From positions 186,001 to 250,000 of the forward strand of contig NZ_JAIRBM010000001.1 in assembly GCF_020089865.1 (NCBI RefSeq): DNA of 64,000 nucleotides. The letters are read 5' to 3'. Position 1 is the stretch's first letter; each line of letters starts with the position of its first letter. This document shows, piece after piece, positions 1 through 8,693 of this stretch. A program made the translations under genes and the position numbers. The stretch is from Microvirga puerhi (GTDB lineage Bacteria; Pseudomonadota; Alphaproteobacteria; Rhizobiales; Beijerinckiaceae). The notes under the pieces were generated by a model. That model saw nothing but the letters and a program-made list of their open reading frames with translations. It did not search any database and was not told the origin of the DNA.

Positions 1-73
1 CCAATGGTGCATTGCGGAATCATCCTCCTTGATTTCAGGGTTAACCCGGATTGGCAGGAAGCGCGCCGCGGTT

Positions 74-161
74 AGAGTGATTGTTGCAGCGCAACTCCTG
101 CCCCCGGAGCGGTCTCTCCCTGAGCTGCAGACCTCAGCCGTCTCAGGACGGCTCTTTTTTT
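74..161 (+). ncRNA. candidate small RNA with C-rich loops and a terminator
   Basis: No convincing coding frame lies here, but four hairpins follow each other. They are TTGC/GCAA (84-94), CTCC/GGAG with loop TGCCCCC (95-109), GGTCT/AGACC with a 13-nt loop containing CTCCCTGA (111-133), and a 7-bp terminator stem (136-153) followed by seven T. Unpaired CTCCC-type loops opposite a Shine-Dalgarno sequence are typical of trans-acting rhizobial sRNAs such as AbcR/alpha-r15 and alpha-r14. The 5' end is a guess because I see no clear promoter. It could instead be the 3' end of a transcript starting left of the window. Confidence 0.35.
136..161 (+). terminator. Rho-independent terminator
   Basis: Perfect 7-bp stem AGCCGTC/GACGGCT with loop TCAG, followed by C and seven T. 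This is a textbook intrinsic terminator for rightward transcription. It ends either the candidate sRNA or a gene left of the window. Confidence 0.8.
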
Positions 162-422
162 GCCTTGAGCAGGCGATTGACCCCGCGCATTGTTCCCGTG
201 TTATCTCATCGCCGGAACCAGGTGCGTCTGGCTCTGGGACATGAGAGCCTGGTCCGTGGGCCGCGCTTCTCAAGCCCCCTGATCAAAATCAAGCCTCCTG
301 TCTTGTAGTCGGCCTACTGGCCTAGTCTCCCATTAAGTGGTTGATGCGGCTCATATTTTCGATAAACCGGCCGGTGAACTCGATGCGCCAGCGCCCTCTA
401 TTTTTCTTAAAGTACGAAGGCC
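162..422. other. intergenic, nothing recognised
   Basis: Between the terminator and the first gene I see no coding frame with a plausible start, no repeat and no clear promoter. The short open frames here have no ribosome binding site and no recognisable product. Confidence 0.5.
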
Positions 423-1388
423 ATGAGTAAGCTGCTTTATCTTTCGAAGGATGACATAGCCGCGCTGGGCATAAGCCCGCGGGCTGCGCGTGAGGCGCTG
501 GCACACGCTTTCCGACTCCATGCTGCGGGGAAGACACACGTTCAGCCGAAGCTCACGGTGCCGATCGGCGCGGGACATTTTTTCCAGTCTCTCTGCGCTG
601 CCATGCCTGATCCGCCGTTTGCGATGACGAAATGGGTCGGAGTCGCTGCAGATAACAGCGCGCGCGGTCTGCCGAACGTCAATGGCTTGATCGTCGTGAG
701 TGATTTCAGCACGGGTGTTCCAGTTGCAATGCTGGATGGCACCAGCATTACTGTGCTGCGTACCGCGGCCATGTCGGCCCTTGCGGCTCAATATCTCGCG
801 CGTCCCGACAGCACGACTATCGGGTTCGTCGGCTGCGGTGCACAAGCGTACGGCCATCTGGAAAGTCTTCGGGACCTGCTTCCGGAACTGCGCAAAGTCG
901 TCTGCCGTTCGCGTAGTCGCGTCTCGGCGGAAAAATTCGTCGGGTTTGCAAGGGAGGCGGGTTTCGAGGCCGAGATCGCGATGGACCTTGACGAAGTGCT
1001 TGCTTGCGATGTTGTCGTCACGACAGTTCCGGCCCAGCCTGAGCTCGAGCCCTTCGTCGATGCTACTCTCTTGAAGCCTGGATGCTTCGTCTCAGCGGTC
1101 GACCTCGGGCACCCCTGGCGCGGCGAAAGCTTGCGCATGATCGATATTCTGGCCACCGACGATCATGCTCAGGCCGCCGATCCAGCCAATCGCGCCCGGC
1201 TCCGTCACCAGGGACCTTTTGATGTGGACCTGGCATCTCTAGTATCTGGGACTGCTGCGGGTCGTCGGACCGAAGAGCAGCGGGCCATGTTCCTTTTCCC
1301 CGGCCTCGCGCTCGGCGATCTTGCCGTCGCTGCTGCGGTCGTCGCCGAGGCCCGTCGAACAAGGCGCGGAGTGTACCTGCCACTGTAA
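423..1388 (+). CDS. ornithine cyclodeaminase / mu-crystallin family protein
   Basis: This 321-residue protein has the normal length of the family, whose members are NAD(P)-dependent cyclodeaminases, ketimine reductases or alanine/ectoine-type dehydrogenases. The Rossmann motif IGFVGCGAQAYGHLES is near residues 138-153, and the upstream stretch with TSITVLRTAAMSALAA is the usual substrate/NAD region. An AAGG sequence lies just before the ATG. It converges with the GntR gene and sits beside a NitT/TauT-type importer and sugar-acid enzymes, but on its own transcription unit. The substrate cannot be assigned; ketimine or imino acid reduction is as likely as ornithine deamination. Confidence 0.85.
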   Translation: MSKLLYLSKDDIAALGISPRAAREALAHAFRLHAAGKTHVQPKLTVPIGAGHFFQSLCAAMPDPPFAMTKWVGVAADNSARGLPNVNGLIVVSDFSTGVPVAMLDGTSITVLRTAAMSALAAQYLARPDSTTIGFVGCGAQAYGHLESLRDLLPELRKVVCRSRSRVSAEKFVGFAREAGFEAEIAMDLDEVLACDVVVTTVPAQPELEPFVDATLLKPGCFVSAVDLGHPWRGESLRMIDILATDDHAQAADPANRARLRHQGPFDVDLASLVSGTAAGRRTEEQRAMFLFPGLALGDLAVAAAVVAEARRTRRGVYLPL

Positions 1389-1511
1389 GGAAGATGCTTG
1401 GCGGACAGTGCCGTTATCGGTGGCAAAATCATCGCCATGTCCAGCCGATCGTGCTCTAGAGCGTCGGGTATTCGCCTCACGATCTATGACTTAGTGCCTC
1501 AGGGGAATGTA

Positions 1512-1530
1512 CCTCCGAGAATGTCGGAGG
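1512..1530. terminator. hairpin between convergent genes
   Basis: Perfect 7-bp inverted repeat CCTCCGA/TCGGAGG with a 5-nt loop, placed between two convergent genes. There is no T-run on either side, so it may only be a weak or Rho-assisted end signal. Confidence 0.3.
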
Positions 1531-1549
1531 CATCGATCCTACTTGGCGT

Positions 1550-2272
1550 CTACTGTCTTACATAGCCAGGATATCGCGCGCTGATCTCGTCGACGTGAGA
1601 GAGTGTGCCCGATAAATGATCGCGAAGATGCTGCTGGGCAGCATCGGGCTTGCCGTCAGCGACGGCTTGGACGATCAGCTTGTGATGCTGCATGATCCCT
1701 TGAATTTTGCCCGGGGAGGGGAGGTTGAGCCGGCGGAGACGGTCGATGTGGCCACTGCGGCTGCGTACCAGCAGCCAGAGATCCTGCATATGGGCCGCTT
1801 CATAAAGACTACGATGAAGGTCTTGATCGGCAGCTTCAAACGCTCGTAGATCCTGTGCATCCATCAGAACTTGCTGCTGGGCCAGGATGCCGTTCAGTCG
1901 TGCGATCAGGCGAGGCTCTGGCGCGAGGGCCAGGCTTCGGACGATCTCAAGTTCTAAGGAGCGCCGGAGGAAATGTGCCTGACGGGCGAGGGTGAGATCA
2001 ATCCGGCTCACTACAGTGGCATGCTGTGGGAAGACCTCGACGAGACCTTCCTCCTCCAGACGCATGAGAGCATCGCGGATCGGGGTAGAACTGACGCCAA
2101 ACTGGTTTGCGAGGGTGGTGCGCGAGAGCGCGGTACCGGGTGTAAGCTCCAGGGACAGAATAGCATCCCGCAGGCGCTCGAACACCTGCGGTGCCGCTTG
2201 GCGGCGACGCTCCAGGCGTTCCGTGCTCTGGAGAGGATGCGACTGCTTCAATGCTTGTCGGGATGACGTCAT
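1550..2272 (-). CDS. GntR family regulator, FCD (FadR-type) subfamily
   Basis: This 240-residue protein has a winged helix at the N-terminus (residues about 25-90, with the recognition region FGVSSTPIRDALMRLEEEGL) and an all-helical FCD effector domain behind it. FCD domains usually bind small carboxylic acids with the help of a metal. The gene is divergent from the ABC importer at 2408, and a perfect 16-bp palindrome lies between the two starts. That makes it the likely local repressor of the importer and hydroxy/sugar-acid enzyme operon (2408-8674), with an intermediate of that pathway as probable effector. The role is inferred from position. Confidence 0.88.
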   Translation of the reverse strand: MTSSRQALKQSHPLQSTERLERRRQAAPQVFERLRDAILSLELTPGTALSRTTLANQFGVSSTPIRDALMRLEEEGLVEVFPQHATVVSRIDLTLARQAHFLRRSLELEIVRSLALAPEPRLIARLNGILAQQQVLMDAQDLRAFEAADQDLHRSLYEAAHMQDLWLLVRSRSGHIDRLRRLNLPSPGKIQGIMQHHKLIVQAVADGKPDAAQQHLRDHLSGTLSHVDEISARYPGYVRQ

Positions 2273-2322
2273 GCAGAGACCTAATATCTTATGAAGCTCT
2301 TATAGCATACTTGTCGTAGATG

Positions 2323-2338
2323 CACTAATGCATTAGTG
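2323..2338. promoter_or_regulatory. 16-bp palindrome, likely GntR operator
   Basis: CACTAATGCATTAGTG is a perfect palindrome in the divergent region between the GntR gene and the importer. Its position, about 85 bp before the importer start and 50 bp before the regulator start, suits control of both. The site is AT-rich against a GC-rich background. Binding is inferred. Confidence 0.55.
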
Positions 2339-2407
2339 TATGAGATGCCGGTTGGACATCCGGTAATCACCAGAACCTCCGCCAAGAGGGGTCATTGAGG
2401 AAGCACC

Positions 2408-3427
2408 ATGAAAAATCAGATGAGGCGTCTCGGCGCTGGGATTGTTGCCGTCGTCGGGCTCATAGCCTTGGCCGGTACGGCATCAGCCCAACAGAAGACG
2501 GAGATCTCGATCACTCGCCAACCAGGCATTCTCTATTTGCCGACCCACATCATCGAGAAACAGCAGCTTATCGAAAAACATGCCGCCCGCCTCGGGCTGC
2601 CGGAGCTGAAGACCAAATGGGTCACCTTCAGCGGCGGCGGCGCTCAGACAGATGCGCTTCTGTCCGGCGGCGTGGACATGGTGAATACCGGCGTTGGCAA
2701 CCTGCTGCTGCTGTGGGATCGCACCAAGGGCGGCGTGAAGGGCATCGTCGCCACTTCGGCCCAGCCACTCGCCCTCGTGACTCATGATCCTAAGATCAAG
2801 TCGCTGAAGGATTTCGGATCCGGCGACAAGATCGCAGTGCCGACCGTAAAGGTTTCAACCCAGGCCATTCTGCTCCAGATGGCAAGCGCCAAGGAGTTCG
2901 GCGCCGACCAGTGGTCGAAGCTCGACGCCAATACGGTCCAGCTCGGTCATCCCGACGCGGTCGTAGCGATGACGAACCCTCAGCACGAGGTGAAGAGCCA
3001 TTTCGCTGCACCGCCCTTCCAGTATATCGAGATGAAGACAGTTCCCGGCGCGCGCATCATTCTGCAATCGCCCGACATTATCGGCGGCCCGCTGACCCAG
3101 GGCCAGTTCTTTACGACCACTAAGTTCGCCGAGGCCAACCCGAAGGTTGTCGAGGCAGTTCGTGCGGCCTCCAAGGAAGCGCAGGATTTCATTCGCAGCA
3201 ACACTAAGGATGCGGTGGATATCTACAAGGAAATCACCGGCGATAAAACCAATGCCGAGGATCTGCTCGCGTGGCTCAAAGAGCCCGGCATGATGGAATG
3301 GAACCTTGAGCCGCAGGGTACGATGAAGTTCGCTGAACATCTCTATAAGATCGGGACGCTCAAGACCCAGCCGAAGTCCTGGAAGGACTTCTACCTGCCG
3401 ATCGCGCACGATCTCAGCGGCAGCTGA
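2408..3427 (+). CDS. ABC transporter substrate-binding protein, NitT/TauT type
   Basis: This 339-residue periplasmic protein has a Sec signal peptide: positive start, hydrophobic stretch GIVAVVGLIALAGTASA, and cleavage near residue 27. The mature part reads like the SsuA/TauA/NrtA-like family, whose members bind sulfonates, nitrate, thiamine precursors, phthalate or other small anions. A GAGG sequence precedes the ATG. It is first in a tight operon with an ATPase (3493) and a permease (4257), followed by a dehydratase, an RraA-like protein and a dehydrogenase. The ligand is unknown; the neighbours point to a hydroxylated organic acid rather than a sulfonate. Confidence 0.85.
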   Translation: MKNQMRRLGAGIVAVVGLIALAGTASAQQKTEISITRQPGILYLPTHIIEKQQLIEKHAARLGLPELKTKWVTFSGGGAQTDALLSGGVDMVNTGVGNLLLLWDRTKGGVKGIVATSAQPLALVTHDPKIKSLKDFGSGDKIAVPTVKVSTQAILLQMASAKEFGADQWSKLDANTVQLGHPDAVVAMTNPQHEVKSHFAAPPFQYIEMKTVPGARIILQSPDIIGGPLTQGQFFTTTKFAEANPKVVEAVRAASKEAQDFIRSNTKDAVDIYKEITGDKTNAEDLLAWLKEPGMMEWNLEPQGTMKFAEHLYKIGTLKTQPKSWKDFYLPIAHDLSGS

Positions 3428-3434
3428 TCGGGCC

Positions 3435-3463
3435 GTGCGCCCCGCGAAAGGAACGGGGCGCAC
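3435..3463 (+). terminator. strong intercistronic hairpin
   Basis: Perfect 10-bp stem GTGCGCCCCG/CGGGGCGCAC with a 9-nt loop, 7 nt after the binding-protein stop codon and 29 nt before the ATPase start. There is no T-run. Hairpins at this place in importer operons commonly protect the upstream message, so the binding protein is made in excess. That function is inferred. Confidence 0.55.
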
Positions 3464-3492
3464 ATCGCATTCTCCATTTCAGGTATCCGTTC

Positions 3493-4254
3493 ATGTCCGC
3501 TCTTCTCGATGTCAGCGGGGTGACTCTGCGCTACAAGACGCCCAGCGTCCTTGTGACAGCGACCGATCGTGTCAGCTTTCATGTCAATCAGTCGGACCGT
3601 TTCGTGCTGCTTGGGCCTTCCGGCTGCGGCAAGTCCACGCTCCTTAAGGCCGTCGGCGGCTACCTCAATCCGAGCGAGGGCAAGATCCGCATCAAGGGGC
3701 GGGAAGTCGCGGAGCCCGGCGCCGACCGGATGATGGTCTTTCAGGAGTTCGATCAGCTTCTGCCATGGAAGACGGTTCTCGAGAACGTGATGTTCCCGCT
3801 TCTCGTGGCCCGCAAGCTGCCGCGCAAGGAAGCAGAGGACAAAGCACGCGCCTATATCGAGAAGGTCAATCTCACCCGTGCGCTCGACGCCTATCCTCAC
3901 ACGCTCTCCGGGGGCATGAAGCAACGCGTCGCGATTGCGCGAGGCATGGCGATGGAGCCGGACATCCTGCTCATGGACGAGCCCTTCGCAGCGCTCGATG
4001 CCTTGACACGCCGCACCTGCCAGGACGAGCTTCTACAGCTCTGGGAGGAGACCAAGTTCACGGTTCTCTTTGTCACGCATTCGATCGCCGAGGCGATCAA
4101 GATAGGCAATCGCATCCTGCTTCTTTCGCCCCATCCCGGCCGTGTTAAGGCGGAGGTAAACGACGTCGATCGCGTCTCGCCGACGGATGGCAGTGCGGGC
4201 CAGCTTGAGAAACATATCCACGAACTTCTGTTCGCGGAACATGCCGCACACTAG
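3493..4254 (+). CDS. ABC transporter ATP-binding protein, NitT/TauT type
   Basis: This 253-residue nucleotide-binding subunit has Walker A GPSGCGKST near residue 43, a Q-loop, the signature LSGGMKQRVAIARG near residue 138 and Walker B ILLMDEPFAALDALTR. Its length and sequence fit the SsuB/TauB family. It hydrolyses ATP at the inner membrane to drive uptake with the permease encoded 2 nt downstream and the binding protein upstream. A weakly conserved C-terminal tail of about 45 residues follows the core, as is usual in this group. Confidence 0.92.
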   Translation: MSALLDVSGVTLRYKTPSVLVTATDRVSFHVNQSDRFVLLGPSGCGKSTLLKAVGGYLNPSEGKIRIKGREVAEPGADRMMVFQEFDQLLPWKTVLENVMFPLLVARKLPRKEAEDKARAYIEKVNLTRALDAYPHTLSGGMKQRVAIARGMAMEPDILLMDEPFAALDALTRRTCQDELLQLWEETKFTVLFVTHSIAEAIKIGNRILLLSPHPGRVKAEVNDVDRVSPTDGSAGQLEKHIHELLFAEHAAH

Positions 4255-4256
4255 GG

Positions 4257-5129
4257 ATGACGCTCATGGGCAATGCACAGATCGTGATGCGCGCCGACAC
4301 GGGACCGGCGCAGGAGCACGTGGGTGAAGTGGAGCGCAAGCTCAGCACTCTGGAGCTCATTTGGGGCAGTGGGTTCGTCCGCAAGGCGGCGATTATCATC
4401 TTTCTCGGAATTGTCTGGGAGGTTTACGGTCGCTATCTCGACAACCCACTCCTCTTCCCGACCCTGAGCGATACGCTGTCCACAATGGTCGACCGGATTG
4501 TCGATGGTACTCTTCCGGCGCGGGCCTGGACATCTCTCAAGGTGTTGCTAATGGGGTATGCGTCTGGCGTGACGCTTGCCGCGGTCTTGACGATCCTCGC
4601 CATAAATACCCGCATTGGCACTGACTTTCTCGAAACGATGACGGCAATGTTCAACCCTCTGCCAGCCATCGCTTTGCTTCCGCTGGCCCTGATCTGGTTC
4701 GGGCTCGGCAACGGCAGCCTGGTCTTCATTCTCATTCACTCAGTCCTGTGGGCGGTCGCGCTCAATACCCATTCAGGTTTTCTTGGCGTGTCGCAGACCT
4801 TGCGCATGGTTGGCCGTAACTATGGCCTGAAAGGACTCTCCTACGTTTTCAAGATCCTTGTTCCGGCTGCCTTCCCGTCGATTTTGACGGGATTGAAGAT
4901 AGGTTGGGCCTTTGCTTGGCGCACGCTGATCGCAGCGGAGCTCGTCTTTGGCGTATCGTCGGGGCAGGGCGGTCTTGGCTGGTTCATCTTCGAGAATCGA
5001 AATTTGCTCGACATTCCATCCGTGTTCGCAGGTCTTCTGACCGTGATAGTGATCGGTCTCGTCGTCGAGAATCTGATCTTCAAGACCATCGAACGCAAAA
5101 CTATTCGAAAATGGGGGTTCCAGAGCTGA
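4257..5129 (+). CDS. ABC transporter permease, NitT/TauT type
   Basis: This 290-residue inner-membrane protein belongs to the binding-protein-dependent transport family (SsuC/TauC type). Several hydrophobic helices are visible from about residue 40 onward, and the conserved cytoplasmic loop that meets the ATPase is near residues 185-205 (MVGRNYGLKGLSYVFKILVP). The start lies 2 nt after the ATPase stop; a second ATG three codons later is also possible. With the two preceding genes it makes a complete importer. Confidence 0.9.
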   Translation: MTLMGNAQIVMRADTGPAQEHVGEVERKLSTLELIWGSGFVRKAAIIIFLGIVWEVYGRYLDNPLLFPTLSDTLSTMVDRIVDGTLPARAWTSLKVLLMGYASGVTLAAVLTILAINTRIGTDFLETMTAMFNPLPAIALLPLALIWFGLGNGSLVFILIHSVLWAVALNTHSGFLGVSQTLRMVGRNYGLKGLSYVFKILVPAAFPSILTGLKIGWAFAWRTLIAAELVFGVSSGQGGLGWFIFENRNLLDIPSVFAGLLTVIVIGLVVENLIFKTIERKTIRKWGFQS

Positions 5130-5177
5130 GCATGTGTCCGGCTCTGACCTTTCCGACTTTCAACGGATATTGATGTT

Positions 5178-6914
5178 ATGACCGTCAAAAAGAGGCCTGA
5201 GACACTCAGGAGTGCGCGCTGGTTTGCACCCGACGATCTACGGGGGTTCGGCCACCGCTCTCGCATGATGCAGATGGGTTATGCGCCAGAGGACTGGGTC
5301 GGGCGACCCGTTATCGCGATCCTCAACACATGGTCGGATATCAATCCATGCCATGCTCATTTCAAGCAGCGCGTCGATGATGTGAAACGAGGCGTGTTCC
5401 AAGCTGGGGGCTTTCCGGTGGAATTGCCCGGGATTTCCCTTGCCGAGCAATATGTCAAGCCGACGACGATGCTCTACCGCAACCTGCTCGCCATGGATGT
5501 GGAAGAGCTTCTGCGATCCCATCCGGTCGACGGTGTGGTGCTGATGGGTGGCTGCGATAAGACCACGCCTGCACTCCTCCTGGGCGCCACCAGCGCCGGT
5601 CTGCCGGCAATCTATCTGCCGGCGGGGCCGATGCTGCGCGGCAACTGGAAGGGCAAGATTCTCGGTTCTGGCTCCGATGCGTGGAAATACTGGGACGAGC
5701 GCCGCGCCGGCAAACTCACGGATGCCGACTGGCTGAACATGGAGGCAGGTATCGCCAGAAGCTATGGAACTTGCATGACCATGGGAACTGCAAGCACCAT
5801 GACCGCGATTGCCGAGGCTATTGGGATGACGCTCCCAGGGGCCTCCTCGATTCCGGCAGCGGATGCCAACCATGTCCGTATGAGCGCCGAGTGCGGCCGC
5901 CGGATCGTCGAGATGGTCTGGGAAAACTTGACGCCCGACAGGATCCAGACGAGGGAAGCCTTCTTGAACGGTATTGCGGTTGCGATGGCCATGGGATGTT
6001 CGACGAATGCGATCATCCACCTGATCGCCCAGGCGCGCCGCGCCGGACAAGATATCGGGCTTGATGACTTTGAGATCGCCAGCCGCAAGGTGCCCGTCAT
6101 CGCAAATGTGCGGCCGAGCGGCGATAAATATCTGATGGAAGATTTCTTCTATGCGGGTGGCCTACCTGCATTGATGACACGCATCAAGGATTATCTGCAC
6201 CTCGATGCGCTCACTGTGAACGGCAGGACCCTCGGCGAGAATATCGCGAGAGCCGAAGTCTATAACGACGATGTCATCCGCTCGGTCGACAAGCCGATCT
6301 ATGCGGAAGGAGCTCTCGCCGTTCTCAAAGGCAATCTTGCCCCCGACGGCTGCGTGATCAAACCGAGCGCTTGTGATCCACGATATCTGAAGCACACCGG
6401 TCCTGCCATGGTATTCGACGATTACCCCTCCATGAAGGCGGCCATCGACGATGAGGACTTGGACGTGACCGCCGATCATATTCTGATCTTGCGCAACGCC
6501 GGCCCGCAAGGCGGTCCAGGCATGCCCGAATGGGGTATGTTGCCGATCCCGAAGAAGCTCGTGAAGCAGGGCGTGCGCGATATGTTGCGCCTGTCTGACG
6601 CCCGCATGAGCGGCACGAGTTACGGTGCCTGCATTCTGCATGTCTCACCGGAATCCTATATCGGTGGGCCTCTCGCGCTGGTGCAGACCGGTGACATGAT
6701 CTCGATTGATGTCGCAGCGCGCACGATCAATTTGGATGTATCGGACGTCGAGCTGGAGCGCCGCCGTACAGCCTGGATTCCGCCGGGGCCGCGCTATGAG
6801 CGTGGCTATGGCTGGATGTTCACGCGACATATCAAGCAGGCCCATGAGGGCTGCGACTTCGACTTTCTGGAAACGGGCTTCGGTGCTCCCGTTGGCGAGC
6901 CCGCCATCTTCTGA
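5178..6914 (+). CDS. IlvD/Edd family dehydratase, likely pentonate (sugar acid) dehydratase
   Basis: This 578-residue enzyme has the length and motifs of the sugar-acid branch of the family (L-arabinonate, D-xylonate and related dehydratases), which use an Fe-S cluster and Mg2+ to remove water and form 2-keto-3-deoxy acids. Cysteines are in GGCDKTTPA, SYGTCMTMG and MGCSTN, and the C-terminal motif SDARMSGTSYG carries the proposed catalytic serine. Branched-chain dihydroxyacid dehydratase activity is less likely given the neighbours. It follows the importer by 48 nt and precedes the RraA-like gene by 16 nt. The exact substrate is not resolved. Confidence 0.88.
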   Translation: MTVKKRPETLRSARWFAPDDLRGFGHRSRMMQMGYAPEDWVGRPVIAILNTWSDINPCHAHFKQRVDDVKRGVFQAGGFPVELPGISLAEQYVKPTTMLYRNLLAMDVEELLRSHPVDGVVLMGGCDKTTPALLLGATSAGLPAIYLPAGPMLRGNWKGKILGSGSDAWKYWDERRAGKLTDADWLNMEAGIARSYGTCMTMGTASTMTAIAEAIGMTLPGASSIPAADANHVRMSAECGRRIVEMVWENLTPDRIQTREAFLNGIAVAMAMGCSTNAIIHLIAQARRAGQDIGLDDFEIASRKVPVIANVRPSGDKYLMEDFFYAGGLPALMTRIKDYLHLDALTVNGRTLGENIARAEVYNDDVIRSVDKPIYAEGALAVLKGNLAPDGCVIKPSACDPRYLKHTGPAMVFDDYPSMKAAIDDEDLDVTADHILILRNAGPQGGPGMPEWGMLPIPKKLVKQGVRDMLRLSDARMSGTSYGACILHVSPESYIGGPLALVQTGDMISIDVAARTINLDVSDVELERRRTAWIPPGPRYERGYGWMFTRHIKQAHEGCDFDFLETGFGAPVGEPAIF

Positions 6915-6930
6915 AATTCTGGAGACGATC

Positions 6931-7650
6931 ATGACGAAGCTCAAGTCTGAAACACGTGAAAAGCTGAAGGGCGTCAGCACTGCGACGCTCTGCACGGCAC
7001 TGTTCAAACGCGGTCTGCGGAATCAGTTCATTCAGGAGGTCCGGCCGCTCAATCCCAATCTCGGCAACATGGTGGGCGAGGCCTTCACCCTTCGCTATAT
7101 CCCAGCCCGGGAGGACCTGAACCCGATCAGCGTGTTTCAAGATCGTGGGCATCCTCAGCGAAAGGCCGTCGAGGAGTGTCCTCCGGGCGCTGTGATGGTT
7201 ATCGACAGTCGCAAGGATGCCCGCGCTGCATCGGCCGGCGGAATCCTGGTGTCACGGTTGATGAAACGCGGCGTTGCGGGTGTCGTCACCGATGGCGGTT
7301 TCCGAGACTCGCCGGAAATCGCCCAGCTTGCCATGCCGGCCTACCACGCCCGTCCATCAGCGCCGACCAATCTCACCCTGCATCAGGCACTTGACATCAA
7401 CGTGCCGATCGGTTGCGGCGACGTGCCGGTGTGGCCCGGCGACGTAGTGGTGGGCGATGCCGAGGGCGTCGTGATCGTTCCGGCACATCTCGCTGACGAG
7501 ATCGCGGATGAAGCAGTCGAGATGACGGCTTTTGAGGATTTCGTCCAGGAAGAAGTTTTGAAAGGTCGCTCGATCCTCGGCCTTTACCCCGCAACCGATC
7601 CACAGACTCCGATCGATTTCGCTGCATGGCGCAAAGCGAACAATCGCTGA
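6931..7650 (+). CDS. RraA-like protein, possible 4-hydroxy-4-methyl-2-oxoglutarate aldolase family
   Basis: The start chosen is the ATG at 6931, which has a GGAG sequence before it and gives 239 residues; a longer frame runs back into the dehydratase gene and is not credible. The motifs GVVTDGGFRD and VGDAEGVVIVPA are typical of the RraA/HMG-aldolase fold. Family members act either as divalent-metal class II pyruvate aldolases or as RNase E inhibitors. Here the position behind a sugar-acid dehydratase favours a catabolic aldolase or lyase that splits a 2-keto acid. That assignment is inference. Confidence 0.82.
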   Translation: MTKLKSETREKLKGVSTATLCTALFKRGLRNQFIQEVRPLNPNLGNMVGEAFTLRYIPAREDLNPISVFQDRGHPQRKAVEECPPGAVMVIDSRKDARAASAGGILVSRLMKRGVAGVVTDGGFRDSPEIAQLAMPAYHARPSAPTNLTLHQALDINVPIGCGDVPVWPGDVVVGDAEGVVIVPAHLADEIADEAVEMTAFEDFVQEEVLKGRSILGLYPATDPQTPIDFAAWRKANNR

Positions 7651-7702
7651 CCGAAGCCTTCAATGAGATGACCTCTTGAGGAGCGCAAGGAGCGTGGCAT
7701 CC

Positions 7703-8674
7703 ATGATCAAGGTCTTCTATAATAGCAAGCGGACTCATGAGATCTACGACCTCATGGAGCGCCGAAAGCCTCCGGGCATCGAATTGGTGCTGCTCGAAAA
7801 TGACGATGACGAGGAGCGCGTCGCCAAGGTGCATGATTGCGATGCCATCATCGCCGCGGCAACACGACTGACCCGACGCACTATCGATGCAGCACCACGG
7901 CTGAAGCTGGTTCAGCACCAGGGTGTCGGCTATCACGATACCGTCGATGTTTCGGCGCTCATTGAGCGCGGGATCAGACTTGCGGTCAGCACGGCTGGAA
8001 CCGTCGGCGTGGCGGAGCACGCGGTGATGCTGGCGTTGGCCGCCGCTCGTCGCGTCACATTTGCCGATGCGGAACTTCGAGTCGGTCAATGGCATGCCAA
8101 TAGCCTGCGACCGGTTTCAATGGAGTTGGCTGGGAAGGCCATTGGCTATGTCGGCATGGGCCGCATCGGATACGCCGCGGCCGAGCGATTCAGCGGCTTC
8201 AAGACCAAGGGGTTTTATTCGGATCCCAATGTGCGTCTCTCGCCCGATCGCGAGGCGGCGCTGAATCTCGAACCAGCCTCTCTTAACCGAATTTTGGAGG
8301 AGGCGGACGTGGTAACACTCCACCTGCCACTGACGGAAGAGACGCGCGATTTGATTGGCCAAGAGGAACTTGCGCGGATGAAGCCACGCTCCATCCTTAT
8401 AAACACTGCACGCGGAGGGATTGTAAGCGAGATGGCGCTTGTCGAAGCTCTAAAGGAGGGCCGGCCAGGTGCGGCGGGAATCGACGTCTTTGAAACCGAG
8501 CCACTACCTCCCGGTCATCCTTTGACGAGACTGCCCAATGTCGTTCTTACTCCCCACATCGCGGCCGGAACTTGGGATTCCTTGGTAGGCAAGATGGACA
8601 CGGTTCTTACCAACATCGCGGCCTTCTTCGAGGGAAAACCCTTACAGAATGAAATAGTGCTCGGCCCGGGATAG
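7703..8674 (+). CDS. D-2-hydroxyacid dehydrogenase (NAD-dependent)
   Basis: This 323-residue protein is taken from the ATG at 7703, which has AGGAG upstream; an in-frame TTG at 7676 would add nine residues. The Rossmann fingerprint YVGMGRIGYAAA and the catalytic elements INTARGGIV (Arg), VFETEPLPP (Glu) and LTPHIAAGTWD (His) are all present, so it should be active. Substrates in the family include glyoxylate, hydroxypyruvate and 3-phosphoglycerate. As last gene of the importer/dehydratase/aldolase-like operon it probably reduces or oxidises a small keto/hydroxy acid released by the pathway. Confidence 0.88.
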   Translation: MIKVFYNSKRTHEIYDLMERRKPPGIELVLLENDDDEERVAKVHDCDAIIAAATRLTRRTIDAAPRLKLVQHQGVGYHDTVDVSALIERGIRLAVSTAGTVGVAEHAVMLALAAARRVTFADAELRVGQWHANSLRPVSMELAGKAIGYVGMGRIGYAAAERFSGFKTKGFYSDPNVRLSPDREAALNLEPASLNRILEEADVVTLHLPLTEETRDLIGQEELARMKPRSILINTARGGIVSEMALVEALKEGRPGAAGIDVFETEPLPPGHPLTRLPNVVLTPHIAAGTWDSLVGKMDTVLTNIAAFFEGKPLQNEIVLGPG

Positions 8675-8693
8675 AGCGAACCCACGGGCTTGA

